Positions 12,185-24,540 are shown, counted from the stretch's first letter. The stretch is 64,000 nt of DNA from Perilla frutescens (GCA_026008535.1 BRKX01000003.1:27952001-28016000), one strand, 5' to 3'. Made by a program: numbers and translations. The notes: a model not told the origin generated them from the letters alone.

Positions 12185-12573
12185 ACTTCTCCATTGTGAG
12201 AAGCCTCTCTATACGGTCTTGGTCAGTGATGTATGTACAGAGAGTGTAAAATGACCAAGTTTGATATGGTCTCTAAGATGTGTTCCAACATCTATCCCTG
12301 ATAGTTGTTGCTGATTTAAAACGATTACTTTCTAATGGCTAGTGGATCCTTGTTTTTCACGCCATGATCCATTCCACTTCCCCATATCGAGCTGATGGAT
12401 GGTGTTTGTGGGATGGGTGAGTTAAGGAAATTTCCATCCAGAATTTTCTAATTAAGGTCTACATCTTATTTTGTTTTTTTTAAAGGAAACAGAATCTTTC
12501 AAATCTTCTCTGCACCCTGAGTCTTTCTCTTGCTCCCGGTTGTTGCTCGCTTGAGTTTTGTTATCTGAAATCA
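12185..12573 (+). other. Spacer between pol and env-like ORF
   Basis: About 390 bp with no coding or structural signal that I recognise. The env-like frame is not in phase with pol. A pyrimidine-rich stretch and TTTGTTATCTGAAATCAATGG lie just before the ATG at 12574. How the third ORF would be expressed is not visible. Confidence 0.5.
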
Positions 12574-14667
12574 ATGGTAGACAAATTAGGCTCCTTTAAG
12601 TCTTCTCAAGCTAAGAAACTCAGAATCACCACTATGGATCTACGGCGCCAACTAGCTAAACTCTCTCAACCAATTGTGTTTGCTCCTTTGAGCTCCGCCG
12701 TCCTTGCTTCTGTGGAGCCATCTATTGCGATCTCCGAAGCCTCTGCTTTTATGCCTACTTGTATGGCACTTTCTGCTGCTTCGTTACCTAAATCTGTGTC
12801 TGAGATAGATCTCACTGCTCAACCCTCTTTTAGGGTTTCTGAAGAACCATCTCCACTTCCAATGGTAAACAAGGAAACCGTGGAAGCCTCAATTGCTGGC
12901 ACTGTGCAAGATATTAGAGTTGCTGACGACTCCATTGCAGCCGATGAGGGTGATTTCTCTCCCTCTGCCATAAGCTTTGCCGAGACAATCGATGCTCTGA
13001 ATGTTGTCCAACCACCGGCTGCCATCTCCGGTGTTCCTCTTACAAGTGACTCTCTGATAGTCACAATTCAGGTGCCACTATGTGGAGTCTCTCCACCTGT
13101 AGTTGAAGAATCCGCTCCTCCTTCTACAGACGAAGGAAAAGATGCTAAAGATGTAGATGTGTCATTCCTAGACTCGTCTGAGCCCGAATCCCCAGAACTT
13201 TCCTCCTGCCCATGAAGAGCAAAGCGTAAACTTGATTTAAGGAATAAGGAAGTTCCCTCCGATGATGATGATCATATTATTTTGGCCAATCTGAAATCTA
13301 AGGCGCTGTCAAAACTGCCTCAGAAGAAAGGGAAGTCCTCTGCTGCCACTAAGGTAAAAAAGCCCTTTGCAAAGAAGGGTGCTAAGAAATAGGCATCTGC
13401 ACGAAAGTCACCTGCTGTTCCTCGCCGTGTGACTAGAAGTCTCTCCGTGCAAAGGCTTGGCTTGGTTTCTAGGAGACGAAGGCCATTGATGAAAAAGGTG
13501 AGTGCTCCACCTCCCTCTAAGGATGAAGCTGAAGGTGTGCCAATGGATGTCTCGGACAGATCTGACTTTGATTCTGAAGATTTTCATGTAACTAAGTTTC
13601 TCTCTACTTTTCATCAAAAGCAATACAAGTTGGTTGTTGGTCGCTCGTTGATTTCCGAGCGATGTTTGGTTAAGTCTGATGTAGAGGGGACTGGTATTGA
13701 TATTTTGCTACATGATCTACGCTTAGAGAAATCTGCTTACTCTGCACCCCCATTTATTGCTGCTGTTGTTCATGAGTTTTATGCAGATATGTCTAAACAC
13801 CTGCGTGATGCTTCATATGAGCATGCCTTTTCTATTTTTGTGCGGGGTAACTGGATTGCTTTTTCCCCTACTGTGATCAATGAATATTTGGGTCGCGAGA
13901 ATGTGATTGTGCCTGCACCGGTTTTTTATTTGAATGAGGTCGCATCTGAGTTGACTGGGGAGAGTCGTTGTGCTTGGCCTTCTGGCCGCTCGTTGTTGGC
14001 TTCTGACTTAAGTGTGAAGTATTCGATCCTTCACAAGATTGTTATTCGCAACTGGTTACCCAGTACCCACGATTCTATGGTGGGCAAGCCTATGGCATTG
14101 CTGCTATTTTCGGTGGGCACTCGATGAGGGGTCAATCTTGATTTGATCATATTTGAGAATGTGTTTGCTCATGCTGAATCATCTTGTGCTTAGCAACCAG
14201 TTGGCTATCTTGGCCTGATCTTCAGCATCATTATGGCCCAGCATGATGTGGTCTCTGCAAATGATATGTCTACGCCTGTTGCGTAGCCTCTGACAATCAG
14301 TCACAAGCTCTTCTCATCCTAGCATGCTCCGGATGTTCCCGCCCGTGATGCTGATGAAAGCTTGAGACCTGTGCCATCATCTGTCCCAGACAGATTTGCT
14401 GCTTCTTTTCATGTCACCTCCGTTTTCTTTGACAGACATATAAAGTCTCTGGAACGTGAAGTCGTATTTCTGAGCAAGTCTATTTGGACCTTCAAAACCA
14501 GGAAGCAGGAGCTGGAGTCTTTGTTGATTGATCTCCAAGCCAGAGCCCTTGGACTTGCTTCGCTGCTTGATGTGCCGAGTGCTTCTGCTGCCCCAGCTGC
14601 TGGTGAGCCTGCTGATGCTGATGTCGATGTCGTTGGTGCTGATGATGCTGATGCCTCCCCGGTCTAA
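12574..14667 (+). pseudogene. Env-like third ORF of the SIRE-like element
   Basis: A single reading frame of 698 codons, including the final stop, is interrupted only by stop codons (near 13213, 13390, 14125, 14192, 14284 and 14320) with no frameshift. Residues 1-210 are Ser/Pro/Ala-rich and acidic. A basic Lys/Arg-rich stretch follows (KKGKSSAATKVKKPFAKKG), then RRVTRSLSVQRL. The central part resembles the domain called putative plant transposon protein (VHEFYADMSKHL, IFVRGNWIAFSPTVINEYLG). The C-terminus has a coiled-coil-like stretch (IKSLEREVVFLSKSIW) and an Ala/Asp-rich tail. SIRE elements are known for an env-like ORF at this place. I see no clear signal peptide or fusion peptide, so the envelope label is by position only. 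Confidence 0.8.
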
Positions 14668-15085
14668 AGATTGATGTTTGCCATTTCTGGCAACAATTTA
14701 GGGGGAGAAGAATGATGGTGAATGAAGGCCGATGTTGGTAAAGGATGGCCTTTGCTACTGCTGCTTTGAGCGTGCTCATTTTATGTTATAATTTTTTATG
14801 TTTTTTGAACAAACTTTTTATTGGGGATGCTGTTTACCCCACTTTTATTTTTGATGGTCTGTACTATTATTTGATCAACTGACAATAAAGTTTTACACTG
14901 CGAGACAATACTCTGATCGTGATGAAGGCACTCCGAGTTCAGATTCAGGGGGTGTGTGCTTGAAACTTGCCCTGACAGTTTTTAAATATATCACTCTTTT
15001 TGATATATTTTGATCTGCAAAGTTTATTCAAGTGTTATGCAGATCGTGATGATAATTGTCGACCATAAACACCAAAAGGAGAGAT
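14668..15085 (+). other. 3' untranslated region and polypurine tract of the SIRE-like element
   Basis: A noncoding stretch containing AATTTAGGGGGAGAAG near 14695 and ending in the polypurine tract ACCAAAAGGAGAGAT at 15071-15085, directly before the 3' LTR. The tract would prime plus-strand DNA synthesis. Confidence 0.75.
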
Positions 15086-16022
15086 TGTTAGTGCCACAAT
15101 TATGCACTAAGTGTTCGTGTTGTTATTGGTGAGATATGTTCGACAAAATAAACATGGGTATGTCCCAACAAACCCTGTTTTTCGCTGTGCAAGAAAAAGA
15201 GAACAGTTGGCGAACTATTCCAGATTATGTCCCAGATAGAACCAGGGACACTCTATTTATGGCAGTTTCCATGTTGGAAAGATCTTGCGCCGAACTAGTT
15301 TGGAAGGTCAAGATATATTCGTTTGACTACCTTGTTGTATAGATACTGTGCTGAATTAACCCTACTTCACATGGAAAGCATCTACACACATTTGGGAAGA
15401 TCACAAACAATCAATTCACTTACCATGTTGGCGGCGGAAGAAGATTGATGCCAAGGTTGAAGTGACGTCTATATGAACGCCGAATTGAGGAGCAATCGGT
15501 ACCACTCATATATTGTTTAGATTCTCTTAATAGATTGTTTAAGAGTCAGTTTGTTTGTGGTCATTGTAACTAGTAGTTGTTCATTAAACAGTTCAACATG
15601 ATAGACTAGTTTTGAGTGTTTTCGAGTGAAACACGTGAGGGGATTTTATTCATATTTTGTACGCAATCTCAGGAGAGATTGTAAGTTGATGTAGTGGGTA
15701 GTTAGAGGGATTCTAGTGTCACGGTTGTAAGGGGATCTTTAAGCTTTCAGCTAGCGAATGAGTTCATGGAGAAGAACGGGTGATATAAGGAGGGAGTCTT
15801 GTATGTGTAAGAATCCTAATACACTCTTCGAAGGAGTAACAGTTGGATCTTCAAGTTTGGGAGCAATCCCCCATAGTAGGTTGTTTGAACCGAACTGGGT
15901 TACCAATCTCGTGCGTTTTTACTGCTTTATCTTTTTATGTTCTTACATCTATCCCACACATATCGTAGAACAGATTTTAAGTAGCTAACTAAAACACGAA
16001 TAGCATGGATTATCATTTTACA
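15086..16022 (+). repeat. 3' LTR of the SIRE-like element
   Basis: The 937-bp repeat runs TGTTAGTGCC to TTTTACA and matches the 5' LTR. It has one small insertion relative to the 5' copy (an extra GAACGCCGAATT-type stretch near 15474). It is followed by the second ACATA target copy at 16023-16027. Confidence 0.93.
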
Positions 16023-16027
16023 ACATA
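16023..16027. repeat. Right target-site duplication of the SIRE element
   Basis: ACATA matches 6366-6370. The G1 LTR resumes at 16028 (TATCATATACTTTCG), as in the uninterrupted copy near 23650. Confidence 0.9.
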
Positions 16028-16652
16028 TATCATATACTTTCGTAAATAATAATATGATCCATTTCAAAATGCAACTTTAAAACAGAGATTTACCCACCTA
16101 AGAGTAAAGAGCGCGTAAAGTTGAGCACAAAATCACATAGTGGACGAGGGACTTAATTGCGCCGCAGCTAATACATAAAAAATAATCTTAATTAAATAAC
16201 TTGGGCCAATTTTAATCTTAATAAATCTGAAAATCATCAATTACATGCCTATATAATTAATTTACAAAATATTGGGTTAACTTATCGGTTCATAAAAAAT
16301 TTTTGGGATAAAATTTTTAAATTCTTAAAGGCTTCTGGAATAATTTTCGAATTTACATTAATTGTGAACTAATCAAACTATTTCCCAAAATTAGAACCAG
16401 GTTAAAAAAATAATTTATGGAAACAACTCAAATAAGATAACTCAAATTGCAACTAAACCCACTCATTCTTATTTGCATATACACGTCTAGACTTAGAAAT
16501 AAAACAAATCCCCATTTTGACAAATTGAAATCCCTAGCCACAATCTCCTTTTCTCCCTCTTCTTCTTCTTCTACTTTTATTTCCTCTTCTTTGTCAAATC
16601 ACGATGAGAACAAGCCACAAATAAAAATCCCCAATTTCATTTCTTAAACCCT

Positions 16653-16683
<31 letters not shown>

Positions 16684-17554
16684 GACTGAAAAGTACCAGA
16701 AACAAGAAAGAATAGGAATTTCCAATTTTAAAAAAAAATCCTTAAATCAATTTCTTCTTCTACTCAATTCCTGCGAACAATCTCCGCTGTCCCAAGCAAT
16801 TACACCACTCACTAATTGACGACGACAAGTCCTGCCACCAATCCAGCTCTGGCGACAACCTAAACCCAACTCGAACTCGACTCGCCTGCCCCAACAACAC
16901 AGACCAAACCAAACACTTAATAGTTCGACCCAAGCTCACATTTGAGATCACTCTGATTCGACGCAGCTGACTCGATATGGTCCAAAACCAACTGACCTCT
17001 TCTCAGCTTGACTTTTGGACTCGACAGACCCAACACCAGCTTACCTCGATTTGCTGACCCTCAATTCTAATTCACTAAGACTCAATCTCGACTTCTTCCT
17101 CCCTCTTTTTTTTTTCTATTTCTAAATTTTCTTAATATCTAGCTATTTATCTGAAATGCTATTATTTAATTTCTAAATCCTTGCAGAAACATGAGTGTAG
17201 GGTGAAATTAATGGTCATGTTGTGGTGTGTTTCATGCTAATTTCAAACATAAATGGTGATGTTGTTTAGATCTTTGGGTATAGCCGTATAGCAAAACTTA
17301 AATCAATATTTGACATAAAAAATGAGAAAAGTTAATGCAAAAATTTTGAGTTCAAACACTTACGGAGGTACTTGATCTTGATGAAGCTCTATGAGATGGA
17401 AAGTTGTGCAGTAGAATTCTTATAGAATTGGTAGATCTGCCATGGAACTTGGCTTCTGGTCGAAGAGCTTGGAATATTGGGTTGTAAGAATTTCTTTTAT
17501 GTGAACATGAATGATGAATGAGGAAGCTTCTAGGTGATGATGAAGCTAAAATGA

Positions 17555-17595
<41 letters not shown>

Positions 17596-17963
17596 TTTAT
17601 TTTGTTCCACACATATTCCTAACTATAAATAATACTATTAGACTCCTATCAATGGAACACTTTGAAATTCAAAATTTTAGACTCTTAAAGAAAAGTCTAT
17701 TAAAATAAATATACTAGCCAAAGTTCAAATGTAAAACAAATCCTTTCTATTTCGAAATAAGTTCGAAAACTTTTAAACAAGTTTAAATAATAATTCTAAG
17801 GCTCAAATTTAAGTTCTGAAATTTCTTTTCTATACTAGAGGCGCAATGTCGAACTCCCTCAAGTCCGTCTAATTCTATCGAGCATCACCAAATAAATAAA
17901 AATTCAATTCCAAGAAATTAAGCAATTAAAATAATTCAAATTACGTAAAAGCGGGTCGTTACA

Positions 17964-17985
17964 ACCCTACCCACTTAAAAAAAAT
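17964..17985 (-). promoter_or_regulatory. Polypurine tract of G1
   Basis: On minus the sequence reads AAGTGGGTAGGGT directly before TGTAACGACCC of the LTR, after an A/T run. The preceding TTTCGAGGACGAAA encodes the Phe-Glu-Asp-Glu tail that commonly ends chromovirus pol frames. Confidence 0.75.
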
Positions 17986-20900
17986 TTCGTCCTCGAAATT
18001 TTCTTACCGGATGTCCTAAGGATGGGTACTTAGCTAGGATCTCTTCTTCACACTTCCAAGTTGCTTATTCCTTTCCGTGTCTACTCCACTGCACTCTAAT
18101 TAGCGAGACTTGTCGATTCCTCAGCTAGTAGGTCTTCCTATCGATAACGACAGATTCCTCTTCATAAGTCAAATCCTTATTGAGTTGTATCTCCTGATGG
18201 TTGATGGTGTGTCTTGGATCATGCAAATACTTTCTTAGTATAGAAACATGAAAGACATCGTGTACCAGCGACAATCCGGGTGGTAGAGCTAGATAATAAG
18301 CCACATTACCAATTCGTTCTAAGATTTTGAAAGGTCCGATAAAATGAGGTCTCAACTTTCCTTTCTTCCCAAATCTCAACACCCTCTTCATAGGAGCAAC
18401 CTTTAAAAATACTTTGTCTCCTACTTTAAAATGCAAATCTTTTCTTCTTTTGTTGGCATATGATCTTTGTCGATCATGAGCAACTTTAATGTTGTCTCAA
18501 ATATTCTCCACTGCTTCCACCGTTCTTTCAATTATTTTAGGACCTAAAATTTTTCTCTCTCCAACTTCATCCCAATATGCCGGTGATCTACACTTTCATC
18601 CATATAGTGCCTCATACGGAGCCATGCCAATGCTAGAGTGGAAACTATTGTTATAAGAAAATTACACTAATGGTAAATGCATCTCCCAGCTACCTCCTAA
18701 ATCTATGACGCAAGTCCGTAACATATCTTCCAATGTCTGTATAGTTCTTTCTGATTGGCCATCTGTTTGAGGATGATATACCCTTGAAAACTTTAGCTTT
18801 CTGCCCAAAGCTGCATGTAAGCTTTTCCAAAATCTCGATGTGAAATGAGGATCTTGATCTGATATTATGGAGACTGGAACTCCATGCAATCGGATTACTT
18901 CCCGAATGTATTGTTGAGCGAATTGATCCATGGTGAAGGTCATTCTTACAGGTAAAAAATGAGAAAATTTCGTCAATCAATCAACTATAACCCAAATTGC
19001 ATCATTATTCTCAACGGTCTTGGGAAGTCTGACCACAAAGTCCATTATAACATGCTCCCACTTCTATTCTAGTATCTCCAAAGGATTTAGCAATCCTGAC
19101 TGTCTCTAGTGCTCTGCCTTTACTTGCTGACAAGTTGAACATCGAGCAACATAATCGGCAATTGATCGTTTCATGCCATACCACCAAAAAATTCTTTTTA
19201 AGTCTTGATACAAGTCAGTACTTCTAGGATGTACCATGTAAGGTGTTCGATGTGCCTCGTCCAGAATTTCTCTCATTATGTCATTGTTTGGCACACAAAT
19301 TCTTCTCTTAAAAAGAAGAGTCCCATCTAATGATATCGTGAATCCCTTAGAATCGTCTGATACTTCTTTTGCTCGCATCTTTTCTAGAAACCCATCTTCC
19401 CTTTGTGCGATTCTAATTCAATCTTGAAGCATCAGTTAAATTACCAATGCTGTAATTATAGCATTAGCTTCTTCTGGCGTGGCCACAATCTCGAGACTCA
19501 ACTTCTCAAAATCCTAAATCAACTCCTCTTGTTGTGTGATTCCGTTCATGGGATTCATCTTCTTTCTGCTGAGTGCGTCAGTGAAAACATTGGACTTTCC
19601 AAGAAGATACATGATTTTACAGTTGTAATCTTTGACTAATTACAACCACCTCCTTTGTCTCATGTTTAACTCCTTCTAAGTGAAGAAATATTTTAAACTC
19701 CTATGGTCCGTATAAATCTCACACTCACCTCCATAGAGATAATGTCTCCAAATTTTCAATACATGCACAACAGCAGCCAACTCCAAATCATGAGTGGGAT
19801 AATTTAACTCGTGAGGCTTTAATTGTCTAGAAGCATAAGCAACCACTTTTCCCTATTGTATCAAGACGCATCCCAATCCTTATTTTGATGCATCACTGTA
19901 TATCACATATATCACGAATCCCTTTGACCCATCGGGAATGGTCAATACCGGTGTCGTCACCAATCTTCGCTTCAACTCTTGGAAACTCTTCTCATATTTT
20001 TCCGTCCACTAAAAAGGTATCCCCTTTCACGTTAGTTGCATGAGTGGTCCAGTTATCTTGGAGAAACCTTCGATGAACCTTCTGTAATATCCTGCCAATC
20101 TAAGAAAACTCCTCACTTCTCCCACATTAGTTGGCGTATTCCAATTGCTAACAACTTCCACCTTTGTCGGATCAACCTCAATACCTTCAGCAGTCACTAC
20201 GTGTCTAAGAAATACTATACAATCCAACCTAAATTCACACTTCTTAAACTTGGCGTACAATTTCTCTTTCCTTAAAGTCTCCAACACAACTCTCAAGTTT
20301 GCCTCATGTTGCTCTTTATCTTTTGAGTACACCAAGATGTCATAAATAAACATAATGACGAATCGATCTAAGTAGGGATGAAATACTCGGTTCATTAGAT
20401 CCATAAATACACCAGGTGCATTAGATAATCCAAAAGGCATCACCACAAACTCGTAATGACCATATCTCGTCCTAAAGGCTGTTTTAGGAATATCGTCTTC
20501 TTTTACTTTTAACTGATGATACCCCGACCTTAGGTCTATTTTCGAGAACACACTTGCCCCTCTAAGTTGATCGAATAAATCCTCAATTCTGGTAAGGGAT
20601 ACTTATTCTTCACGGTGAGACGATTTAAATCTCGATAATCTATGCACATTCTCATACTAGCATATTTCTTCTTCACAAACAAGACCGGTGTTCTCCACGG
20701 TGAAATGCTCGATCGAATATATCCCTTGTGTAGAAGTTCTTGAAGTTGGATCTTCAACTCTTGTAATTCTGATGGGACCATACGGTATGGTGCCTTGGAC
20801 ACAGGTGCTGCTCTTGGAATCAAATCGATCACAAACTCAACTTTTCTATCCTGCGGTAGGCCGGGTATCTCTTCAGGGAACACGTCAGCAAAATCTCTAA

Positions 20901-21480
20901 CTATTGGCACACTATCTAATGTCAACTCTATAGATGTCATCCCGATCATGTTCACCAAGAATCCTTGACATCCACCTTTCCTCAACATCTTCAAAGCTTT
21001 CATTGCTGATATGATTCTTGGTCGTCCACCTAACTTAGCTCCATGGAATACGAACTCTTCCTCGTTCAGTTTCTGAAATACTACTTCTCGATCATGACTA
21101 CATATCATCGCAAAAATTTTGCTTAACCAGTCCATTCCCAAGATTAAATCAAATTCTCGCATTTCAATAACGTATAAGTCAGCCACAAGTTCCTTTCCTT
21201 CAAGGTCTAATCTAACATCTTTAGCAATTCTATCAGTTCTCAAGGTCTTTCCAGAAGGGATTCTAATGTCGATAGCAAAGTACTCTATCTCTAAACATAG
21301 TCCCAGCTTAGTACAAAGCTCAATAGAGATAAAAGAGTGTGAAGCACTAGAATCGAACAGGGCTAAAACTAGCATTCCAAAAATTGATATCATACCTGAC
21401 ATCATACCACTCTTTTCTCCAGCTTCTTGTTGTGTGAAGGTGAACAATCGTGCATTTCTGCCCTTCTTTGGCTCTTCACG
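17979..21480 (-). pseudogene. Decayed pol of chromovirus G1 (PR-RT-RNase H-IN-chromodomain)
   Basis: Protease (ALFDSSASHSFIS near 21355) has DSS where DSG is expected. The RT start (YRMVPSELQELK, CIDYRDLN) is in the frame of 20536-21447; a frameshift near 20545 leads to the frame running to 17979. RT motifs include KTAFRTRYGHYEF and VMPFGLSNAP, but the catalytic box reads FIYDILVYS near 20345, so the first Asp is Tyr. RNase H has TDHRSLKYF and DALSRK (19570-19930) with stops. Integrase has a zinc region (AHRTPYMVHP, CSTCQQVKAEH), SDQDPHFTSRFW and TDGQSERTIQTLEDML. The C-terminus reads GPFKILERIGNVAYYLALPP, then a chromodomain-like end (LIRVQWSRHGKE, ATW). This places it in the Tekay/Del chromoviruses. 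It cannot be functional. Confidence 0.92.
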
Positions 21481-21500
21481 TTGCTTCTTGGGGCAGTTGG

Positions 21501-22451
21501 TTACAATGTGTCCTGGTTCTTGATAGTTATAGCAAACTCCTTTGCGCTATAAACAAGGTCTAAAATAGGTTTTCTTGCATTCTGAGCACGGAGGGATTCC
21601 CATAGGTGTTCTATTTGTGGGATGTGCTTCAGGTTTGTCTCTCTTGATTGGAAAATTCCCATTTTCTTTGTTTCGATTGTCCCACTAACTCTTCCCATAG
21701 TGATCCGTATTTTTTGAGGAACTTTATCCACTTCCAATCCAGTAGCTACTTCATGTGCTTGTCTGACAGCTTGACTATAGTCAGCGATCCCTTGAGCAGC
21801 CAGAATTCCATGTGTCTCTGGTCGAAGGCCTTTCATGAACCAGTCTACTTTTTGATATGCAGTGTCTAGCAGACGTGCTGCGTAGCATGAGAGCTGATTA
21901 AACCTCCGCTCGTACTCTGTCACGGATAGATTTCCTTACTTCAGCTCTAGAAATTCGGTTTGTTTCTGCATGTGAAAAGCTCAAGAAAAATACTTGTTCA
22001 TAACGATCCCTTTAAACCTATCCCAAGTCAAGCCTTGACGTTTCTCTTTGGTCATGCCAGTTTTGTATGACTTCCACCAGTGGCCCGCATCCTTAGTGAA
22101 TTGGAAGACTGCACATGAGATCTTGTGTGCATCATCGCACTCTATGTGCTCAAAGATTCGCTCGAGCTCCATGATCTATTCTTCAAGAATGAGTGGTCCA
22201 CTCTTACCATTAAATCTAGGTAGAGTGTAGTGATGAAATTGCTCGATCACTTGACTAGTAGTTGGCGGAGCAGGTGCATTGGGCACCACATTTAGGTTAT
22301 TCATTATAGCCTGAGTTTGCTGTTGGATGAATCCTTGGAGTGCTCTAATCAGATCAGGCATAAAGTTATTTCCCTCAACATTAGGTACTTGATTGGGCTC
22401 GGGATTTCTAGATGGGCTTTGATTAAGGCGTGGTCATCCTCGTCGTCTCAT
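21501..22451 (-). pseudogene. Decayed gag of chromovirus G1
   Basis: The probable start is at 22451 (MRRRG, then TGA where Arg CGA is expected). The frame continues through MPDLIRALQGFIQQQTQ (22361), LERIFEHIECDDAHKI and WWKSYKTGMTKE (about 22080), TWDRFKGIVMNKYF and VTEYERRFNQLS (21920). This is the standard plant gypsy gag. Nonsense codons near 22176, 21979 and 21940 interrupt one continuous frame. The zinc knuckle past the end of this frame (near 21510-21545, another phase) reads CYNYQEPGHIVTNC, with Tyr in place of the second Cys. Confidence 0.88.
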
Positions 22452-22894
22452 TATTCCTGTAACACGCATTAGTATTCGAAGAAAACATATAATGCTAAGT
22501 TCGAGTCAATTGATAAGCCTCTAAATACCTGCGATATAAATAAGGAAGGATCTACAGAGAAAGCTTCTATGTTCTTCTAAATTTCGAGTATTTAAAATAA
22601 TTTCTCTGTTATTCATCACGCATTTCAAAACAATAGAACTTCTTTAGATAAATCATTTCTCAACATCTCCCATTCTTTCTTTACATAAATCATTTCTCAA
22701 CATTTCTCATTCTTTCTTGATACCCACCACTCAAACAATTTTACAAAATAAATACATTTGAGCAAATCAAACGAAGTACCTTGGAGCAGAAGTACACGTG
22801 ACTGAAATGGGCGGCGTACCATAAAATCAAACAATATAACATTTCCAAATACATCGAGTCTACAGGAAGGTAGACCCGCTCTGATACCACTAAA
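22452..22894 (-). other. Leader and primer-binding site of G1
   Basis: An untranslated leader of about 430 bp between LTR and gag. The primer-binding site is at 22878-22889 (GCTCTGATACCA on plus), the perfect initiator tRNA-Met complement, 5 bp from the LTR edge at 22895. An imperfect direct repeat (AAATCATTTCTCAACAT) occurs near 22650 and 22685. Confidence 0.8.
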
Positions 22895-24402
22895 TGTAAC
22901 ACCCTAAATTTTTTAATTTAAAATGTTACTCTTTCTATTCTTTAAAGTGGAAAATAATTGTCAATAATAATAATAATTTGCGTAATTTTTTTAAAACATT
23001 CAAAATATTATTCTGGAATCTTTGTAGGAAAATAATCTATAATGTAATCTTTAAAATACATACTTAGTTCGAAAATAATTGTGTTTCAACGATAGCTTCC
23101 AACAAAGATCATAGTTCATTTCAAAGAGAGAACTTATAATTTACAATATAAAAATTATATTCGAGTCATAGATAAATTCATAATATTCGACTATTAGCTC
23201 GGGTTAACTTAAAGACAGTTGTCATAAAATATTTGGTTAAAAAAAATAACTACTTTAGGTAACATGGTCAAAAGATCAGATTAATAAAAACAAGCATCAA
23301 AAGCATGTCCACTCCATTTTCTTCACGATGCTCCAAGCTCACTGACCTGAAAATATTAAAAAAATATGGGGGTGAGCACTCTTAAAATGTACTAAGTGGT
23401 GGGGATCATGGGCATTTCTTTTTATCTATCCAACTGAATTTAATTCGTAGGAAATAATGGATTTAGGGTACTTCTTCTCCTTCTTGGATATATCACACTG
23501 TGCACAGGACATACCTCTCTATTGTGTAAGTCATGTACTCGGTACGTGCGTTACACTATTCTGATGCATACGAAATGCTATTCTTATCCATATTACATCC
23601 ACGACAAATTCAAGTAGGATTAAAACATTTTTCTTTCTCAAAAAACACATATATCATATACTTTCGTAAATAATAATATGATCCATTTCAAAATATAACT
23701 TTAAAACAGAGATTTACCCACCTGAAAGTAAGGAGCACGCAAAGTTGAGCACAAAGTCACATAGTGGATGAGGGTCCTAATTGCGCCGCACCTAATATAT
23801 AAAAAAATAATCTTAATTAAATAATTTGGGCCAATTTTAATCTTAATAAATCTGAAAATCATCAATTACATGCCTATATAATTAATTTACAAAATATTGG
23901 GTTAACTTATCGGTTCATAAAAAATTTTTGGGATAAAATTTTTAAATTCTTAAAGGCTTCTGGAATAATTTTTGAATTTACATAAATTGTGAACTAATCA
24001 AACTATTTCCCAAAATTAGAACCAGGTTAAAAAAATAATTTATGAAAACAACTCAAATAAGATAACTCAAATTGCAAATAAACCCACTCATTCTTATTTG
24101 CATATACACGTCTAGACTTAGAAATAAAACAAATCCCCATTTTGACAAATTGAAATCCCTAGCCACAATCACCTTTTCTCCCTCTTCTTCTTCTTTTTCT
24201 TCTTCTTCTTCTTCTACTTTTATTTCTTCTTCTTTGTGAAATCACGATGAGAACAGGCCAGAAATAAAAATCCCTAATTTCATTCCTTAAACCCTAACTC
24301 TTTCTCTCTCTCTAGACTGAAAACTACCAGAAACAAGAAAACATAGGAATTTCCAATTTAAAATAAAATCCTTAAATCAATTTCCTCTTCTACTCAACTC
24401 CT
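22895..24402 (-). mobile_element. Truncated 5' LTR of chromovirus G1
   Basis: It starts TGTAACACCCTAAAT and aligns with the 3' LTR as far as AAATCAATTTCCTCTTCTAC (about 24395), matching 5642-6370 and then 16028-16770. The remaining roughly 1.2 kb of LTR, which should end GGGTCGTTACA, is absent. The sequence switches to Athila-derived DNA at a junction with a duplicated 22-bp word. It does not resume beyond the Athila element, so this is a deletion, not simple nesting. Confidence 0.85.
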
Positions 24403-24459
24403 GGTCTCCTATGCTCCGTATAGTTGATTTAAGTGAACCTGGTCTCCTATGCTCCGTAT
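24400..24459. repeat. Filler-type direct repeat at the G1/Athila junction
   Basis: A 22-bp word beginning CCTGGTCTCCTATGCTCCGT occurs at 24400-24421 and again at 24438-24459, separated by TAGTTGATTTAAGTGA. The intact Athila LTR has this region once (near 36050, ending TCTCCTATGCTCCGTAT). This looks like template-switch filler left by end joining. Confidence 0.75.
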
Positions 24460-24534
24460 GTTCACTTGCATAATTGAGATTTGGTTAATTAAAGCTTGTG
24501 TTGATTAAATCGTTGTGAAAGAAAAATCTCATCA
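24443..24534 (+). repeat. 5' LTR remnant of the Athila-like element
   Basis: This matches the last 92 bp of the 3' LTR (about 36054-36145), ending AAAAATCTCATCA. The other roughly 1.34 kb is missing. Confidence 0.88.
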
Positions 24535-24540
24535 AGTTTT

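Larger units (their letters stand above)
6371..16022 (+). mobile_element. Full-length SIRE/Maximus-like Ty1/copia element with env-like ORF
   Basis: The element is 9.65 kb: 5' LTR 6371-7296, primer site 7299-7310, gag from 7376, pol 9121-12184, an extra reading frame 12574-14667, polypurine tract 15071-15085 and 3' LTR 15086-16022, flanked by ACATA duplications. The pol order (protease, integrase, RT, RNase H) is copia-type. The large size and long third ORF downstream of pol are typical of the SIRE/Maximus lineage. All three coding regions carry stops, and gag-pol also has frameshifts, so it is not autonomous. By eye the first 360 bp of the two LTRs differ at about two dozen sites, mostly transitions, so the insertion is not recent. 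Confidence 0.93.
5642..17963 (-). mobile_element. 3' LTR of chromovirus G1, split by a SIRE element
   Basis: The LTR starts at 5642 (TGTAACACCCTAAAT on plus) and ends at 17963 (GGGTCGTTACA). The SIRE-type element at 6371-16022 interrupts it. Removing that element and one target copy leaves about 2.67 kb, which aligns with the partial 5' LTR at 22895-24402. For example, AAATCTGAAAATCATC and TATATCATATACTTTCG are shared, and the sequence resumes exactly at 16028. On minus the polypurine tract at 17964-17985 precedes the LTR. It contains a CT microsatellite near 16658-16682 and an ATT microsatellite near 17560-17597. Short ORFs here have no supporting homology. Confidence 0.85.
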
